64,000 bases of DNA from Yanshouia hominis (GCA_014385025.1 JACRTB010000001.1:103857-167856), one strand, 5' to 3'; counted from the first letter of the stretch, positions 17,745 to 27,804 are shown. Notes: generated by a model from the letters alone, not told the origin. Translations and numbers: made by a program.

Positions 17745-18895
17745 TTCTGCGTCTCCTTATCTGTCTGTGCCTTTATTACACGGAACATTTCTTGTTTGAG
17801 CAAACGCTTTTTCTTTGGATCCATTGTGCAGTAATTGCGATTACACTGCTCGCTTAGAAAGCAAGTCTCGCAGATAAGCTGTTCAACTTCCTGCATAATC
17901 AGTTCATCATCACTGGGAAGTTCGTAGGCTTCGATCTTTTGGAGGCCTGTCGGGTTACGCAGTCCGTAGTCAATCAGTTTTCCATTTCCGGTTTTTACAT
18001 AGCGGTAGACCTCGGCACCGAAAGAAACACTGTCACCAACGTTGTACTCTTCAAAGCCGGATTTGTCCATCCAGACGTGATCCTCTTTTCCGTCAAACAT
18101 TGTCCCATCGGTGTACATTCCACTAATGAAGATCCGCTTGAAGCAAATATGTTTTGGCTTAACCTTCTCAATCTGCCCTTTGAAATGAGACATAACCGCA
18201 TTGAAAAAGCAGTCAGCAAAGTACGGACGGTGTTTCTTACCCAACGACGCGAATTGAACGTCGAGATAATCATTGTAGGAAAATTTCTCCGCTCCAACAA
18301 CATTACGCTGGGACGCTGGGTCAAAAAGAATGATCCCGCCTTCGTCTAATACGCAATCCTTTTCTCCATAGTAGATTGCCAAAAGCGATTCTTCATCTGG
18401 ATACTTGGCAATCAGGGCAGCAGCTTTTTTGAGCCGTTCCTGCCGCTTTTGCCTTTCGCAGCGTTCGCGCTCCTGCTGCTCCGCAAGAATGCGATCCTCT
18501 ATGTGTCTGCTTTCGCCTTTTGTCAGCAACGGCGATAAATGGTCAACGCAATCGTAATCCCCATTTTCCATGCGTGTTTTGAAGCGGACAAGAATCTCTT
18601 TTAGTTCCTGAGCAGACAGATACCTCGCCTTGTCAATAGAACAGCTATGATAACAACCCGTGATTATGTTGCCATGCCCATCACCATACATAATGGCGGT
18701 ATTCCATGGGCAAAAATAGTGCTCTTTCTGGACGAGCCTTCCTCGCTTCAAGCCCTCCTCAAATTCCGGAAAGACCGCCGGATTGCCACAGCCCTCGTGA
18801 TCCTCCACCCAAAATCCGGAAGGCCCCTTGTCCGCGTGGCGGATCATCACATTGATTGCATCGACCGTAGCCTTTTTCGTTTGTTTGTTATTCAT
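17741..18895 (-). CDS. Unknown Cys-rich protein of the accessory island
   Basis: 384 aa, family not recognised. The N-terminal third has clustered cysteines (GCGNP, YFCPWN, GCYHSC). A charged helix follows (EQQERERCERQKRQERLKK, ~130-155), then a beta-rich middle with VGDSVSFGAEVYRYVKTGNGKLIDYGL, resembling a small OB/S1-like barrel. The C-terminus has a metal-type cluster CETCFLSEQCNRNYC. It has a strong promoter and is the first gene of a two-gene operon with the lipoprotein. Metal or Fe-S binding is an inference from the cysteines. Confidence 0.75.
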   Translation of the reverse strand: MNNKQTKKATVDAINVMIRHADKGPSGFWVEDHEGCGNPAVFPEFEEGLKRGRLVQKEHYFCPWNTAIMYGDGHGNIITGCYHSCSIDKARYLSAQELKEILVRFKTRMENGDYDCVDHLSPLLTKGESRHIEDRILAEQQERERCERQKRQERLKKAAALIAKYPDEESLLAIYYGEKDCVLDEGGIILFDPASQRNVVGAEKFSYNDYLDVQFASLGKKHRPYFADCFFNAVMSHFKGQIEKVKPKHICFKRIFISGMYTDGTMFDGKEDHVWMDKSGFEEYNVGDSVSFGAEVYRYVKTGNGKLIDYGLRNPTGLQKIEAYELPSDDELIMQEVEQLICETCFLSEQCNRNYCTMDPKKKRLLKQEMFRVIKAQTDKETQK

Positions 18896-18972
18896 AACCC
18901 AAACCTCCGTTAATAAGTGCCGCCAGACAGCGACCTGACATGTTAACGTGGTCTTTTAGAGTATTTATAGGA

Positions 18973-19001
18973 ATTATAGCATGTTTCTTTGTACTTGTCT
19001 A
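18973..19001 (-). promoter_or_regulatory. Promoter of the Cys-rich/lipoprotein operon
   Basis: On the minus strand TAGACA, 17 bp, TATAAT, about 75 bp upstream of the ATG, which itself has GGAGG. Confidence 0.75.
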
Positions 19002-19477
19002 TCCTACTTACTTGGCCGGACAAGCAAAAACAGCTTTCAAATATTCAGAGGTTTTTATCTCTGTAAATGATGTACTGCTTATGGAAAGGGATTCCACTGT
19101 TCATTGGATGGTGAACAACTAATTGTAACCATGCAATAGCGAACGGAACGGTGAGCGCAGTACACAGATTGCAGAAGCGCGGAAAAATGGACAAAATTAT
19201 CGTTTCAGCAAACTTCTTCCCTATCCTCACAAGGATTGGTTTAAGTGAGGGATTTCTGACTACTTTTCTGAAAGATGACATCTCAGAAGTACCCTTATGA
19301 AGCAGGTTGGAAATCGGCATTTAACTGACCTATGAGCTGTACTTGCGCAAGGGCATGGGCGCATCGTTGCCCCTGTTTTTCACGTTGCTCACAGGTAAGC
19401 TAATTCCGGATTATCGACCTTAAATCGTACAAAATCCATCCTATCCATCTACCATCAACAAAGGCAACTGCATAATC
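19002..19477. other. Intergenic, possible gene remnant
   Basis: No intact gene. On the minus strand a reading frame ending near 19298 (CEQREKQGQRCAHALAQ...) looks like a decayed protein tail, without a start or ribosome site. Confidence 0.3.
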
Positions 19478-19513
19478 AAAGGGGCATGTGCCTTAATGAC
19501 ACATACCCCTTTT
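19478..19513. terminator. Terminator downstream of the RiPP operon
   Basis: AAAGGGG-C-ATGTG...CACAT-A-CCCCTTTT hairpin, usable in both directions, about 190 bp after the last gene of the minus-strand operon. Confidence 0.65.
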
Positions 19514-19701
19514 GTCAGCAACCCTTGTCCGGCAACTGCCATAGTATTTGTTTTTCAAAACCTGTTTTATGGATAACTACCCCAGACAGCTTCTTTTTTG
19601 CAAACCTCTTTGATTGTTTCTGTGACATTTTCCCCTTTGTCAATGCGCAAATAAATGGTATCCTTCCTTTTTTTATATTCCATAAAGCCTTTTCCTCTTT
19701 T

Positions 19702-20313
19702 CTATAACTGCCTAATTGCTTTTACAGGACAGTGTTCAAAACAGTTTCCACAATGCAAACAATTTTTCTGTGTAATGTAATAGGGGATTCCCGGTTTAAT
19801 ACATCGTTGGGGACAACCTTTTACACAAGTTCCGCAACCGATACAATGACTGGTTATTTCATAGCCTTTTGGCTTACTCACTCCATTCCCTACAAGATAT
19901 TGCTCCCGAAAAATTGGATTGACACCCAAATTGAAATATTCTATCTGCATATCTCGGATAGCAAAGACAATCCCGATTTCTCGTGTCTTGCCCGGATATA
20001 CATTTTTAAGATAGGGCTGCTCTTGAAAGATAAGATCAATGTAATTTTTCTGTTCTGTTTCTGCTACGGGAAAAGCCCTTGCAGAAACACGAATCATTTC
20101 TTTATAACGGGTATAAGCTAAAATTTGTACCTGTCCGTCTTGTAAAAGTTCTCTGCAAAAATCCTTTCCTCTTGCAGTAAAAAAATAAAGTTTGTCCGGC
20201 TCATAGTGAATGGCACTAATACACCGTATCTGTGGCGTTCCGTCCAGTCCTACAGTAGCAAAATTTAATACACCTACATATTCCAGTTTTTTCAAACAAG
20301 TTTGTGCGTCCAT
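19702..20313 (-). CDS. Flavin-binding (PNPOx-like) domain fused to 2[4Fe-4S] ferredoxin, ACGX locus
   Basis: 203 aa. The N-terminal ~130 residues follow the pyridoxamine-phosphate-oxidase-like split barrel (GVLNFATVGLDGTPQIRCISAIHYEPDKLYFFTA). The C-terminus has two cluster motifs, CIGCGTCVKGCP and CLHCGNCFEHCP. Such proteins shuttle electrons between ferredoxin and a flavin. It is the last gene of the ACGX operon, 9 bp after the nitroreductase; GAGGTGATGAT precedes the ATG. Supplying electrons to the radical SAM enzyme or to the nitroreductase is a reasonable inference. Confidence 0.85.
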   Translation of the reverse strand: MDAQTCLKKLEYVGVLNFATVGLDGTPQIRCISAIHYEPDKLYFFTARGKDFCRELLQDGQVQILAYTRYKEMIRVSARAFPVAETEQKNYIDLIFQEQPYLKNVYPGKTREIGIVFAIRDMQIEYFNLGVNPIFREQYLVGNGVSKPKGYEITSHCIGCGTCVKGCPQRCIKPGIPYYITQKNCLHCGNCFEHCPVKAIRQL

Positions 20314-20322
20314 ATCATCACC

Positions 20323-20901
20323 TCATTCTATAATCAAGCTGCGGTTTTCTTTTCGCGGCTTGCCCTGTGGATATTCTCCCTCACAATAGCCTAACAGAAC
20401 GAAACAACGGGCGATATAGTTGGCTGGAATTTCCCATTCTTTCAAGAGTTCTGCCCCGATTTCATTTTCAAAGGTTTCTTCCCCTCGTGCCACAATGCAG
20501 GACGCAAGCCCGCACTCCGCAGCAGCAAGCACCATGTTTTCCGCACAGCAGAAAGCGTCGGGAATACTGTATAAAAAATTCTTTGGAGCAAAAACTGCAC
20601 AGACAGTAGGTGCGCCATAGAAACCGCTTTTTATCGCAGGGTCGTCAATTAAGCTGGGCTGCTCCTTTGATACATAGGAGCCTGCTAATTTGCTCCTATC
20701 GAATTTTGCAGCATTGCATTTTCCGATTGTTTCACACAGCTCTTTATTGTGAATGGCAACAATGATTGTCCGTTGACCGCCTCCGGCGTTAGGAGCATAA
20801 AGCCCCGCTTCTATAATTTTTTCTAAATCCTCCCGTTCAATCTGTCGGTTCTGATATTTTCGGATAGAACGGCGAATCTTTACCAAATCAAAAAATTCCA
20901 T
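20323..20901 (-). CDS. Nitroreductase-family flavoprotein, ACGX locus
   Basis: 192 aa. The N-terminal FMN motif is RRSIRKYQNRQIEREDLEKIIEAG, followed by APNAGGGQRTIIVAIH; a C-terminal GEYPQGKPRKENR segment is typical of the family. Nitroreductase-fold enzymes often act as dehydrogenases on peptides (azoline oxidation in other RiPPs). The start is the ATG 5 nt after AAGAGGTG, and the gap to the radical SAM gene is 2 bp. Its likely role is oxidation during peptide maturation or cofactor recycling. Confidence 0.88.
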   Translation of the reverse strand: MEFFDLVKIRRSIRKYQNRQIEREDLEKIIEAGLYAPNAGGGQRTIIVAIHNKELCETIGKCNAAKFDRSKLAGSYVSKEQPSLIDDPAIKSGFYGAPTVCAVFAPKNFLYSIPDAFCCAENMVLAAAECGLASCIVARGEETFENEIGAELLKEWEIPANYIARCFVLLGYCEGEYPQGKPRKENRSLIIE

Positions 20902-20903
20902 AT

Positions 20904-21935
20904 CTACACCTCTTTCCAGCATTGGGGATCTGCCGCATAAAAGTTACCGTCTTTCCCACTGGCAACCGCAGGACAGCCCCGGCAATAAGATAACAACTCA
21001 CATTTGGAACACTTTTCAAATTTACTGTAATCCCGGTACTGCTCCATCTCGCAAATCCACACATCAGCAATCCGGTCTATAAACACATTGCCAACTTTGC
21101 TGTTCTGAACGCGGCGACAGGCATAAATATCGCCGGTAGGCAAAATTGTCATGTGACAGTTTCCACAGTTGCAGCCCCCATAAATCACGCCGTCCTGTGC
21201 GTCCTCTGGGATTTTGAAAATGCCCTTTTCATACTCATAGAGCGTCCAAAGGTGGTCTTTCTTGTTGAAGTAGGTGGTGCAGCCTGCGGATTCATACTGT
21301 TGAAATTTTTGATAACAAGTATCCAGTAGTTCCCGATACTCCTGTGGGGTCATTCCGGTATCCTTTTCCTCACTGGTGGGGCAATAACGTGCAAAAGCGA
21401 ACACATCCACGCCTGCCACTACAACCGTATCAATAATATCTGGAATTTCCCTAATATTTGTGCCGGATACCGTTGTCATAACCACAGAACGGATACCAGC
21501 ATTTTTAATACAACTGATTTTTTTAAGGGTACAGTCGAAAGAACCGGGTTTCCGAAACCAGTCATGGGTTTCTCTCATTCCATCAAGAGAGAGTTGATAT
21601 TTCTGGCAGCCGTACTCTTTCAGTTTCCGGCAAACCTCATCTGTTAAATGAAACGGATTTCCCAAAATAGTAAACGGAATATCATATTCTTTTAACAGGG
21701 CAAGCAGCTTCCAAAAATCCGGGTGTAAAATGGGATCGCCACCTGTAATGTAAAAATAGGGCAGACGGTCATACACTTTACAAAAATCAAGACAGTTATA
21801 AAAGGTTTCCTGCATTTGCTCCCAACTCATAGCGTCCAGCTTTTTGCAGTTATCCTCCGAAAAAATGTAACAGTGCTTACAGCGTTGGTCACACTCGTCT
21901 GTGATGTGCCACTGAAATGCAAAATATTCTTTCAT
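20904..21935 (-). CDS. Radical SAM/SPASM peptide maturase, ACGX system
   Basis: 343 aa. The radical SAM cluster motif is CDQRCKHC (~residues 15-22), then the GGDP SAM-binding turn (YITGGDPILHPDF). The C-terminal SPASM domain has Cys ligands in GGCNCGNC, IYACRR and CSKCELLSYCRGC...QCW. It matches the maturase of the bioinformatically defined ACGX-repeat peptide system. It most likely makes radical-based crosslinks, such as thioethers, on the Cys-rich precursor encoded directly upstream. GAGGAAAACGAT precedes the ATG. Confidence 0.92.
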   Translation of the reverse strand: MKEYFAFQWHITDECDQRCKHCYIFSEDNCKKLDAMSWEQMQETFYNCLDFCKVYDRLPYFYITGGDPILHPDFWKLLALLKEYDIPFTILGNPFHLTDEVCRKLKEYGCQKYQLSLDGMRETHDWFRKPGSFDCTLKKISCIKNAGIRSVVMTTVSGTNIREIPDIIDTVVVAGVDVFAFARYCPTSEEKDTGMTPQEYRELLDTCYQKFQQYESAGCTTYFNKKDHLWTLYEYEKGIFKIPEDAQDGVIYGGCNCGNCHMTILPTGDIYACRRVQNSKVGNVFIDRIADVWICEMEQYRDYSKFEKCSKCELLSYCRGCPAVASGKDGNFYAADPQCWKEV

Positions 21936-22004
21936 ATCGTTTTCCTCACTTTGAAATCATTAAAATATCTATATAGACCGGCAAAACCGGATAATTTTGA
22001 AATG

Positions 22005-22036
22005 GTTCCCGGTAAACAACTTTGCTTACCGGGAAC
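22005..22036 (-). promoter_or_regulatory. Attenuator-like hairpin between precursor and maturase genes
   Basis: 11-bp arms GTTCCCGGTAA / TTACCGGGAAC in the 117-bp gap, with a small CCGG...CCGG hairpin following. It would allow more precursor than enzyme to be made, as in other RiPP operons (inference). Confidence 0.6.
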
Positions 22037-22052
22037 GGTTGATATATAGTGC

Positions 22053-22349
22053 TTATTTGTCGCCAGCACCACAGGCAGAACCGCAAGCAGCAGGCTTTTC
22101 TTCCGGCTTGTCACCAGCACCGCAGGCGGAACCGCAAGCAGCAGGCTTTTCCTCCGGCTTATCGCCAGCACCGCAGGCAGAACCGCAGGCAGCGGGCTTT
22201 TCTTCTGGCTTGTCGCCAGCACCGCAGGCGGAACCACAAGCAGCGGGCTTTTCTTCCGGCTTGTCGCCAGCACCACAGGCAGAGCCACAGGCGGAAGCCA
22301 CAACCTCCTCATTTTTCTTTGCCCAACCAAACAGATTAGAAAGTGCCAT
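22053..22349 (-). CDS. ACGX-repeat RiPP precursor peptide
   Basis: 98 aa. A short leader (MALSNLFGWAKKNEEVVAS) precedes four full 17-residue units ACGSACGAGDKPEEKPA and a fifth partial unit, giving ten ACG motifs. The 51-bp DNA repeat is nearly exact. The ATG at 22349 lies 7-8 nt after GGAGG; an upstream in-frame ATG would start inside that site. It is the first gene of the operon with the radical SAM/SPASM enzyme. The mature product of this family is, to my knowledge, uncharacterised. Confidence 0.9.
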   Translation of the reverse strand: MALSNLFGWAKKNEEVVASACGSACGAGDKPEEKPAACGSACGAGDKPEEKPAACGSACGAGDKPEEKPAACGSACGAGDKPEEKPAACGSACGAGDK

Positions 22350-22473
22350 AATGATTACCTCCATTTTTTATTTTTGGAACATTTCCTGTTCCTTGACTAT
22401 ATTGTATCTCACGTCAATCAAAGAAAAAAGTACGCACCTTTTTATTACATAGTCACTTTTTTGTAACCCATAC

Positions 22474-22502
22474 TTGCAGGAAAGCTGTTTTCATAATATA
22501 AT
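22474..22502 (+). promoter_or_regulatory. hxlR promoter with adjacent dyad
   Basis: TTGCAG, 17 bp, TATAAT. A near-palindrome GTCAC-T6-GTAAC (22452-22467) lies 6 bp upstream, between the divergent genes, where an HxlR dimer could bind. On the minus strand I see no consensus promoter for the precursor gene. Confidence 0.7.
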
Positions 22503-22546
22503 TTGAATGTAACATTCGTTTTTAAACTATTGGAAAGGGGTACGCT

Positions 22547-22879
22547 ATGTTGACAAAAGAAGAAATGCCCGCTTGCCCTGTTGCAACCACTGTTCAGCTA
22601 ATCGGAAGCAAATGGAAATTACTGATTATGCGAAACCTATTACAGCGGTCATGGCGTTTCAATGAATTACGCAAGGATTTAGAGGGAATCAGTCAAAAGG
22701 TGCTGACTGACAGCCTTCGTTCTATGGAAGAAGATGGAATAATTACCCGCACAGTCTATCCAGAAGTGCCACCTCGCGTTGAATATGCGTTAAGTGATTT
22801 AGGGGAATCTATGCGTCCTATTATGAACGCTATGGAAGAATGGGGAACAAACTATAAAGAAAATCATATAGACAACTAA
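22547..22879 (+). CDS. HxlR-family transcriptional regulator
   Basis: 110 aa winged-helix protein: CPVATTVQLIGSKWKLLIMRNLLQRSWRFNELRKDLEGISQKVLTDSLRSMEEDGII, the whole HxlR core. The N-terminal Cys before the core is the residue that senses thiol-reactive compounds in several members. It is transcribed divergently from the ACGX operon across 197 bp, so it probably controls that operon. Confidence 0.92.
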   Translation: MLTKEEMPACPVATTVQLIGSKWKLLIMRNLLQRSWRFNELRKDLEGISQKVLTDSLRSMEEDGIITRTVYPEVPPRVEYALSDLGESMRPIMNAMEEWGTNYKENHIDN

Positions 22880-22889
22880 GATTGACCGC

Positions 22890-22927
22890 AAAAAGCAGCA
22901 GTGATCTCAAATTCACTGCTGCTTTTT
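22890..22927 (+). terminator. Terminator of hxlR
   Basis: Perfect 15-bp stem AAAAAGCAGCAGTGA / TCACTGCTGCTTTTT, 8-nt loop, ends in TTTTTGTTT. Confidence 0.9.
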
Positions 22928-22930
22928 GTT

Positions 22931-23253
22931 TGGCATTTTCATTTTTTGTCCGTAGTAGATAAGAAGAAAAGTTTTTGAAAAATCTCTTTCAAAACTTCGG
23001 CAAAATCGTCTTGTATGGTGTTGTAGGTAGTGAAAGAGAAATCGGAGGGTTTGGGATACTTCTCGCCTGCCGGCTCGGTCGGCGTTAAACGGTCGCCACT
23101 GGCGACCAACGCCCCAACAAGCAATTTTAACCAACAAACCGTAAGGTGTGGACGGGCAAAATTACGGAAGTGGGTACCCACTTCCTATGCTTGCTCTGAA
23201 ACTTTTCTTCTATAAAACTACGAAAGGACGGAAAAGGAACGGAAAGGAAACGA
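22931..23253. other. Non-coding leader with two DNA structures
   Basis: No gene. At 23081-23113 a hairpin GGCGTT...GGTCGCC-ACT-GGCGACC-AACGCC with a 4-nt bulge. At 23166-23185 a perfect 20-bp palindrome GGAAGTGGGT/ACCCACTTCC. Both lie upstream of the second tnpW-like/recombinase pair. Confidence 0.6.
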
Positions 23254-23274
23254 GATACAAAACATACCGATTTA

Positions 23275-25173
<1,899 letters not shown>

Positions 25174-25191
25174 CCCTGCAACATGATTAAA

Positions 25192-25232
25192 TTGCTTCCT
25201 TATGGGTGGGTGCCTTTCGGCGGAACCCTTTT
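25192..25232 (-). repeat. Right boundary inverted repeat of the accessory island
   Basis: Read on the minus strand: AAAAGGGTTCCGCC, 15 nt, ATAAGGAAG, 1 nt, AA, the same blocks and spacing as 10955-10998. Confidence 0.7.
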
Positions 25233-25273
25233 GAGCTGTCTCTTCTTCAGGTTTGAGCTGCCTCTTCTTCAGG
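25231..25273. repeat. Tandem duplication of the perR 3' end
   Basis: A 21/22-bp unit (TTGAGCTG(T/C)CTCTTCTTCAGG) occurs twice; the second copy contains the perR stop codon. It lies exactly between perR and the right boundary repeat. Confidence 0.7.
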
Positions 25274-25646
25274 AATCCTTGGCGCAGTGGTCGCACAGGC
25301 CGTAGAAGCTGACCTCGCAGCTTTCAATCCGGCAATCGGTGGGCTGGGCAAGCAGGGCGTTCCAGTCAAGCGAAACCGCTTCCAGATCGATCACCCGTCC
25401 GCATCCGCTGCAGCAAAGATGGCAATGGGGTTCGGTATTGTAGTCAAAGCGGTCGGGGGAATCGGTCAGCCGCAGGCGTTTTAAGGTTCCCGCTTCACAG
25501 AGCTGGTTGAGATTGCGGTAAACGGTGGCAAGACTCAGGCGCGGATGCTGCACCTTCAAGGATTGATAGACCGTCTCGGCGGTCGGATGCTCCTTTGTGC
25601 GGGCAACCGCCTCCAAAATCATCTCGCGCTGTCTGGAGTAGTTCAC
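25269..25646 (-). CDS. perR: Fur-family regulator, PerR-like
   Basis: 125 aa. Winged helix HPTAETVYQSLKVQHPRLSLATVYRNLNQL; the regulatory metal site region is DRFDYNTEPHCHLCC; the structural zinc pairs are CCSGCG and GLCDHC. The RFD and H-x-H pattern favours peroxide-sensing PerR over Fur or Zur, though Zur cannot be excluded. I choose the GTG at 25646 (VNYSRQRE) because GGATGGTGA lies before it. Own promoter with an operator-like dyad, so autoregulated. Confidence 0.85.
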   Translation of the reverse strand: MNYSRQREMILEAVARTKEHPTAETVYQSLKVQHPRLSLATVYRNLNQLCEAGTLKRLRLTDSPDRFDYNTEPHCHLCCSGCGRVIDLEAVSLDWNALLAQPTDCRIESCEVSFYGLCDHCAKDS

Positions 25647-25659
25647 GACTTCACCATCC

Positions 25660-25707
25660 AATAACAGTTTCTATTATTATTTTATCGAAGCTTCCCGCTT
25701 TTGTCAA
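25660..25707 (-). promoter_or_regulatory. perR promoter and operator-like dyad
   Basis: On the minus strand TTGACA, 17 bp, TAAAAT (25679-25707). Immediately downstream lies the dyad AATAATAG-AAA-CTGTTATT (25660-25678), similar in form to Fur/PerR boxes and covering the start of transcription. Confidence 0.75.
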
Positions 25708-25717
25708 CCGCTTTTTC

Positions 25718-27505
25718 TCAGTCGCCAATTTTTTCAATGGCGGTATAGTAGCGTTTCATGTCCTCTTCGTAAAAACCGACATATTCCGCGTCGGTCGCTT
25801 CATGAGCGCGCTTGATATACTCATGGCTCTCATAATGCCGGGCGCTTTTCTGGCTGCCGATGATATGCAGCCCGATGTTGGAGCAGTGGTCGGCAATTCT
25901 TTCAAGATTGGTCAGAATCTCAAGGAATACAATGCCTGCATGAACGCTGCACAGTCCGGCTTTCAGCCGTTCGACGTGCATATCCTTAAGCCGTTCCACG
26001 ATCGCATCAATCGTCTCCTCCAGCGGCTCAATCCGGCGCGCGAGGGAAGCGTCCATCGAAGCGCAGGCGCTGTTCGAAATTTCAAGGATCTCGCTGACCG
26101 CCCGGACCAGAATATCTGTTTCTTCGAGAGCCTGATTCGTAAAAACAATGCGGTTTTCCTGCATTTCCTGCGCGCACTCGGTCAGGTTGGTCGAGTAGTC
26201 CCCGATTCGCTCATAGTCCTTCACGAGATGCAGCTTGGTGGATATGGAGCGGCTTTCCACCTGCGAAAGCTCCTCTGAGGAGAGAGAAATCAGATAATTT
26301 TCCAGCTTGTCCTCCATCCGGTCAATCAGCGATTCCACCTTGTCAACCTGTTCGATTACCTTCTGATCAAACCGCACAAGGAGGGAAACGCTGTCCAGAT
26401 AGTTCTGAAGCGCCAGCTTGCTCATCGAGCCGATCACATGATCCACCTGCTGCAGGGCGATGGCAGGCGATTTCAGCAGGCGGTCGTCCAGAAGCGCCAG
26501 CTCCTTTTCCTGCGGGCTTTCCTCCTCATCCTTGACGCTGATTCGCGCGAGCTTTTCAATCAGGCCCGCAAACGGGATAAAGAGGACGGTGACAACAACG
26601 TTGAAGAAGGTATGGAAATTGGCGATACCGGTACGTCCCACCGGATGGTTCCAGAAGGAGGGAGCGCCAAGCAGCGCGGTTCCTCCATAAACTGCGGTCA
26701 AAAAAACAATCGTACCGATGATGTTAAAATAGAGATGAATCAAAGCCGAGCGTTTGGCGTTTTTGGAAGCGCCAATGCTCGCCAGAATGGGGGTGATGCA
26801 GGTGCCGATATTCTGTCCCATGATGATCGGGAAGGCGGCCGCGAAATTGATGATCCCGGTGGAGGAGAGGGCCTGTAACATGCCGATCGAGGCGGCCGAG
26901 CTCTGAATCGCGGCGGTGATCACCGCGCCGGCCAGCACGCCGAGTACCGGATTCTGGCTCATGGCCGTGAGAATTTTCGGCAGCGTCTCGGAGCTTTGCA
27001 GAGGGCGTACCGCCGCCTCCATCGCGAACATGCCCGAGAAGAGGATTCCGAAGCCGACCAGCATCTGGCCGAGCTCCCGCTTTTTGACCCCCTTGGCCGC
27101 CATATACAAAACGATGCCGATCACCGCCGCCAGAGGCGCGAGGGTCGCCGGTTTGAAAAGCTGCAAAAGAAAGCTGTCGCTCTGAATGTCCGAAAGACGG
27201 ATCAGCTGAGCGGTTACGGTGGTGCCGATATTCGCGCCCATAATGACCCCCACCGCCTGCCGCAGCGTCATGATGCCGGCGTTGACCAGGCCGACGACAA
27301 TGACGGTGGTGGCGGATGAGCTTTGAATCATCGCGGTTACCACCGCGCCGAGCAGCACGCTGAGAAAAATGTTGTTGGTCAGCTTTTCGAGTGCCTTTTC
27401 CATCCGGCCGCCCGCCAGCTTTTCCAAGCCGCTGCCCATTACGCTCATGCCGTAAAGGAACAGCGCGACACCGCCGCCCATTGAAATAATGTTGAGGATT
27501 GTCAT
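25718..27505 (-). CDS. Na+/phosphate cotransporter with C-terminal PhoU-like domain
   Basis: 595 aa. Two Na/Pi-II repeats carry the QSS signature: AMIQSSSATTVIVVGLVNAG (~65) and AAIQSSAASIGMLQALSSTG (~220), amid about eight TM helices. The C-terminal ~230 residues form a PhoU-type helical bundle (LVKDYERIGDYSTNLTECAQ; LTNLERIADHCSNIG). It imports or exports phosphate coupled to sodium. The start ATG 27505 follows AGGAGA. Confidence 0.93.
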   Translation of the reverse strand: MTILNIISMGGGVALFLYGMSVMGSGLEKLAGGRMEKALEKLTNNIFLSVLLGAVVTAMIQSSSATTVIVVGLVNAGIMTLRQAVGVIMGANIGTTVTAQLIRLSDIQSDSFLLQLFKPATLAPLAAVIGIVLYMAAKGVKKRELGQMLVGFGILFSGMFAMEAAVRPLQSSETLPKILTAMSQNPVLGVLAGAVITAAIQSSAASIGMLQALSSTGIINFAAAFPIIMGQNIGTCITPILASIGASKNAKRSALIHLYFNIIGTIVFLTAVYGGTALLGAPSFWNHPVGRTGIANFHTFFNVVVTVLFIPFAGLIEKLARISVKDEEESPQEKELALLDDRLLKSPAIALQQVDHVIGSMSKLALQNYLDSVSLLVRFDQKVIEQVDKVESLIDRMEDKLENYLISLSSEELSQVESRSISTKLHLVKDYERIGDYSTNLTECAQEMQENRIVFTNQALEETDILVRAVSEILEISNSACASMDASLARRIEPLEETIDAIVERLKDMHVERLKAGLCSVHAGIVFLEILTNLERIADHCSNIGLHIIGSQKSARHYESHEYIKRAHEATDAEYVGFYEEDMKRYYTAIEKIGD

Positions 27506-27775
27506 AATTCTTCTCCTGTTCCTGGTTGTTCGTTCTGTCCGAAAGGCCGGGGAAGGGGGACCAAATCCTGCATGCATTTTCGCAGATCAAATCGAAAACA
27601 TTCCATACGAATTTATTATAGCATGGATTCTTTTCCTGTTACACTCACGAAGATGACAGAATTTTTACCCATTCCCGCTGGAAAAATTGTCAGGTTTTCA
27701 GAAATGCCGGGGAAGCAGGCCGGAACCGGGCGTTTCACACAGCTCTTCCGCGTCTAATTTTTACCGGCTGGGGAA

Positions 27776-27804
27776 TTGACCTCATCCCCTGGATGCGGTA
27801 CAAT
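27776..27804 (+). promoter_or_regulatory. Promoter of the M20 amidohydrolase
   Basis: TTGACC, 17 bp, TACAAT, about 37 bp before the ATG. Confidence 0.75.

Noticed and set aside
22053..22340. Regular 51-bp repeats that look like a CRISPR array, and an open plus-strand frame over them
   Set aside because: The repeats are contiguous with no spacers and encode the 17-residue units of the precursor on the minus strand with a good ribosome site; the plus-strand frame is a by-product.
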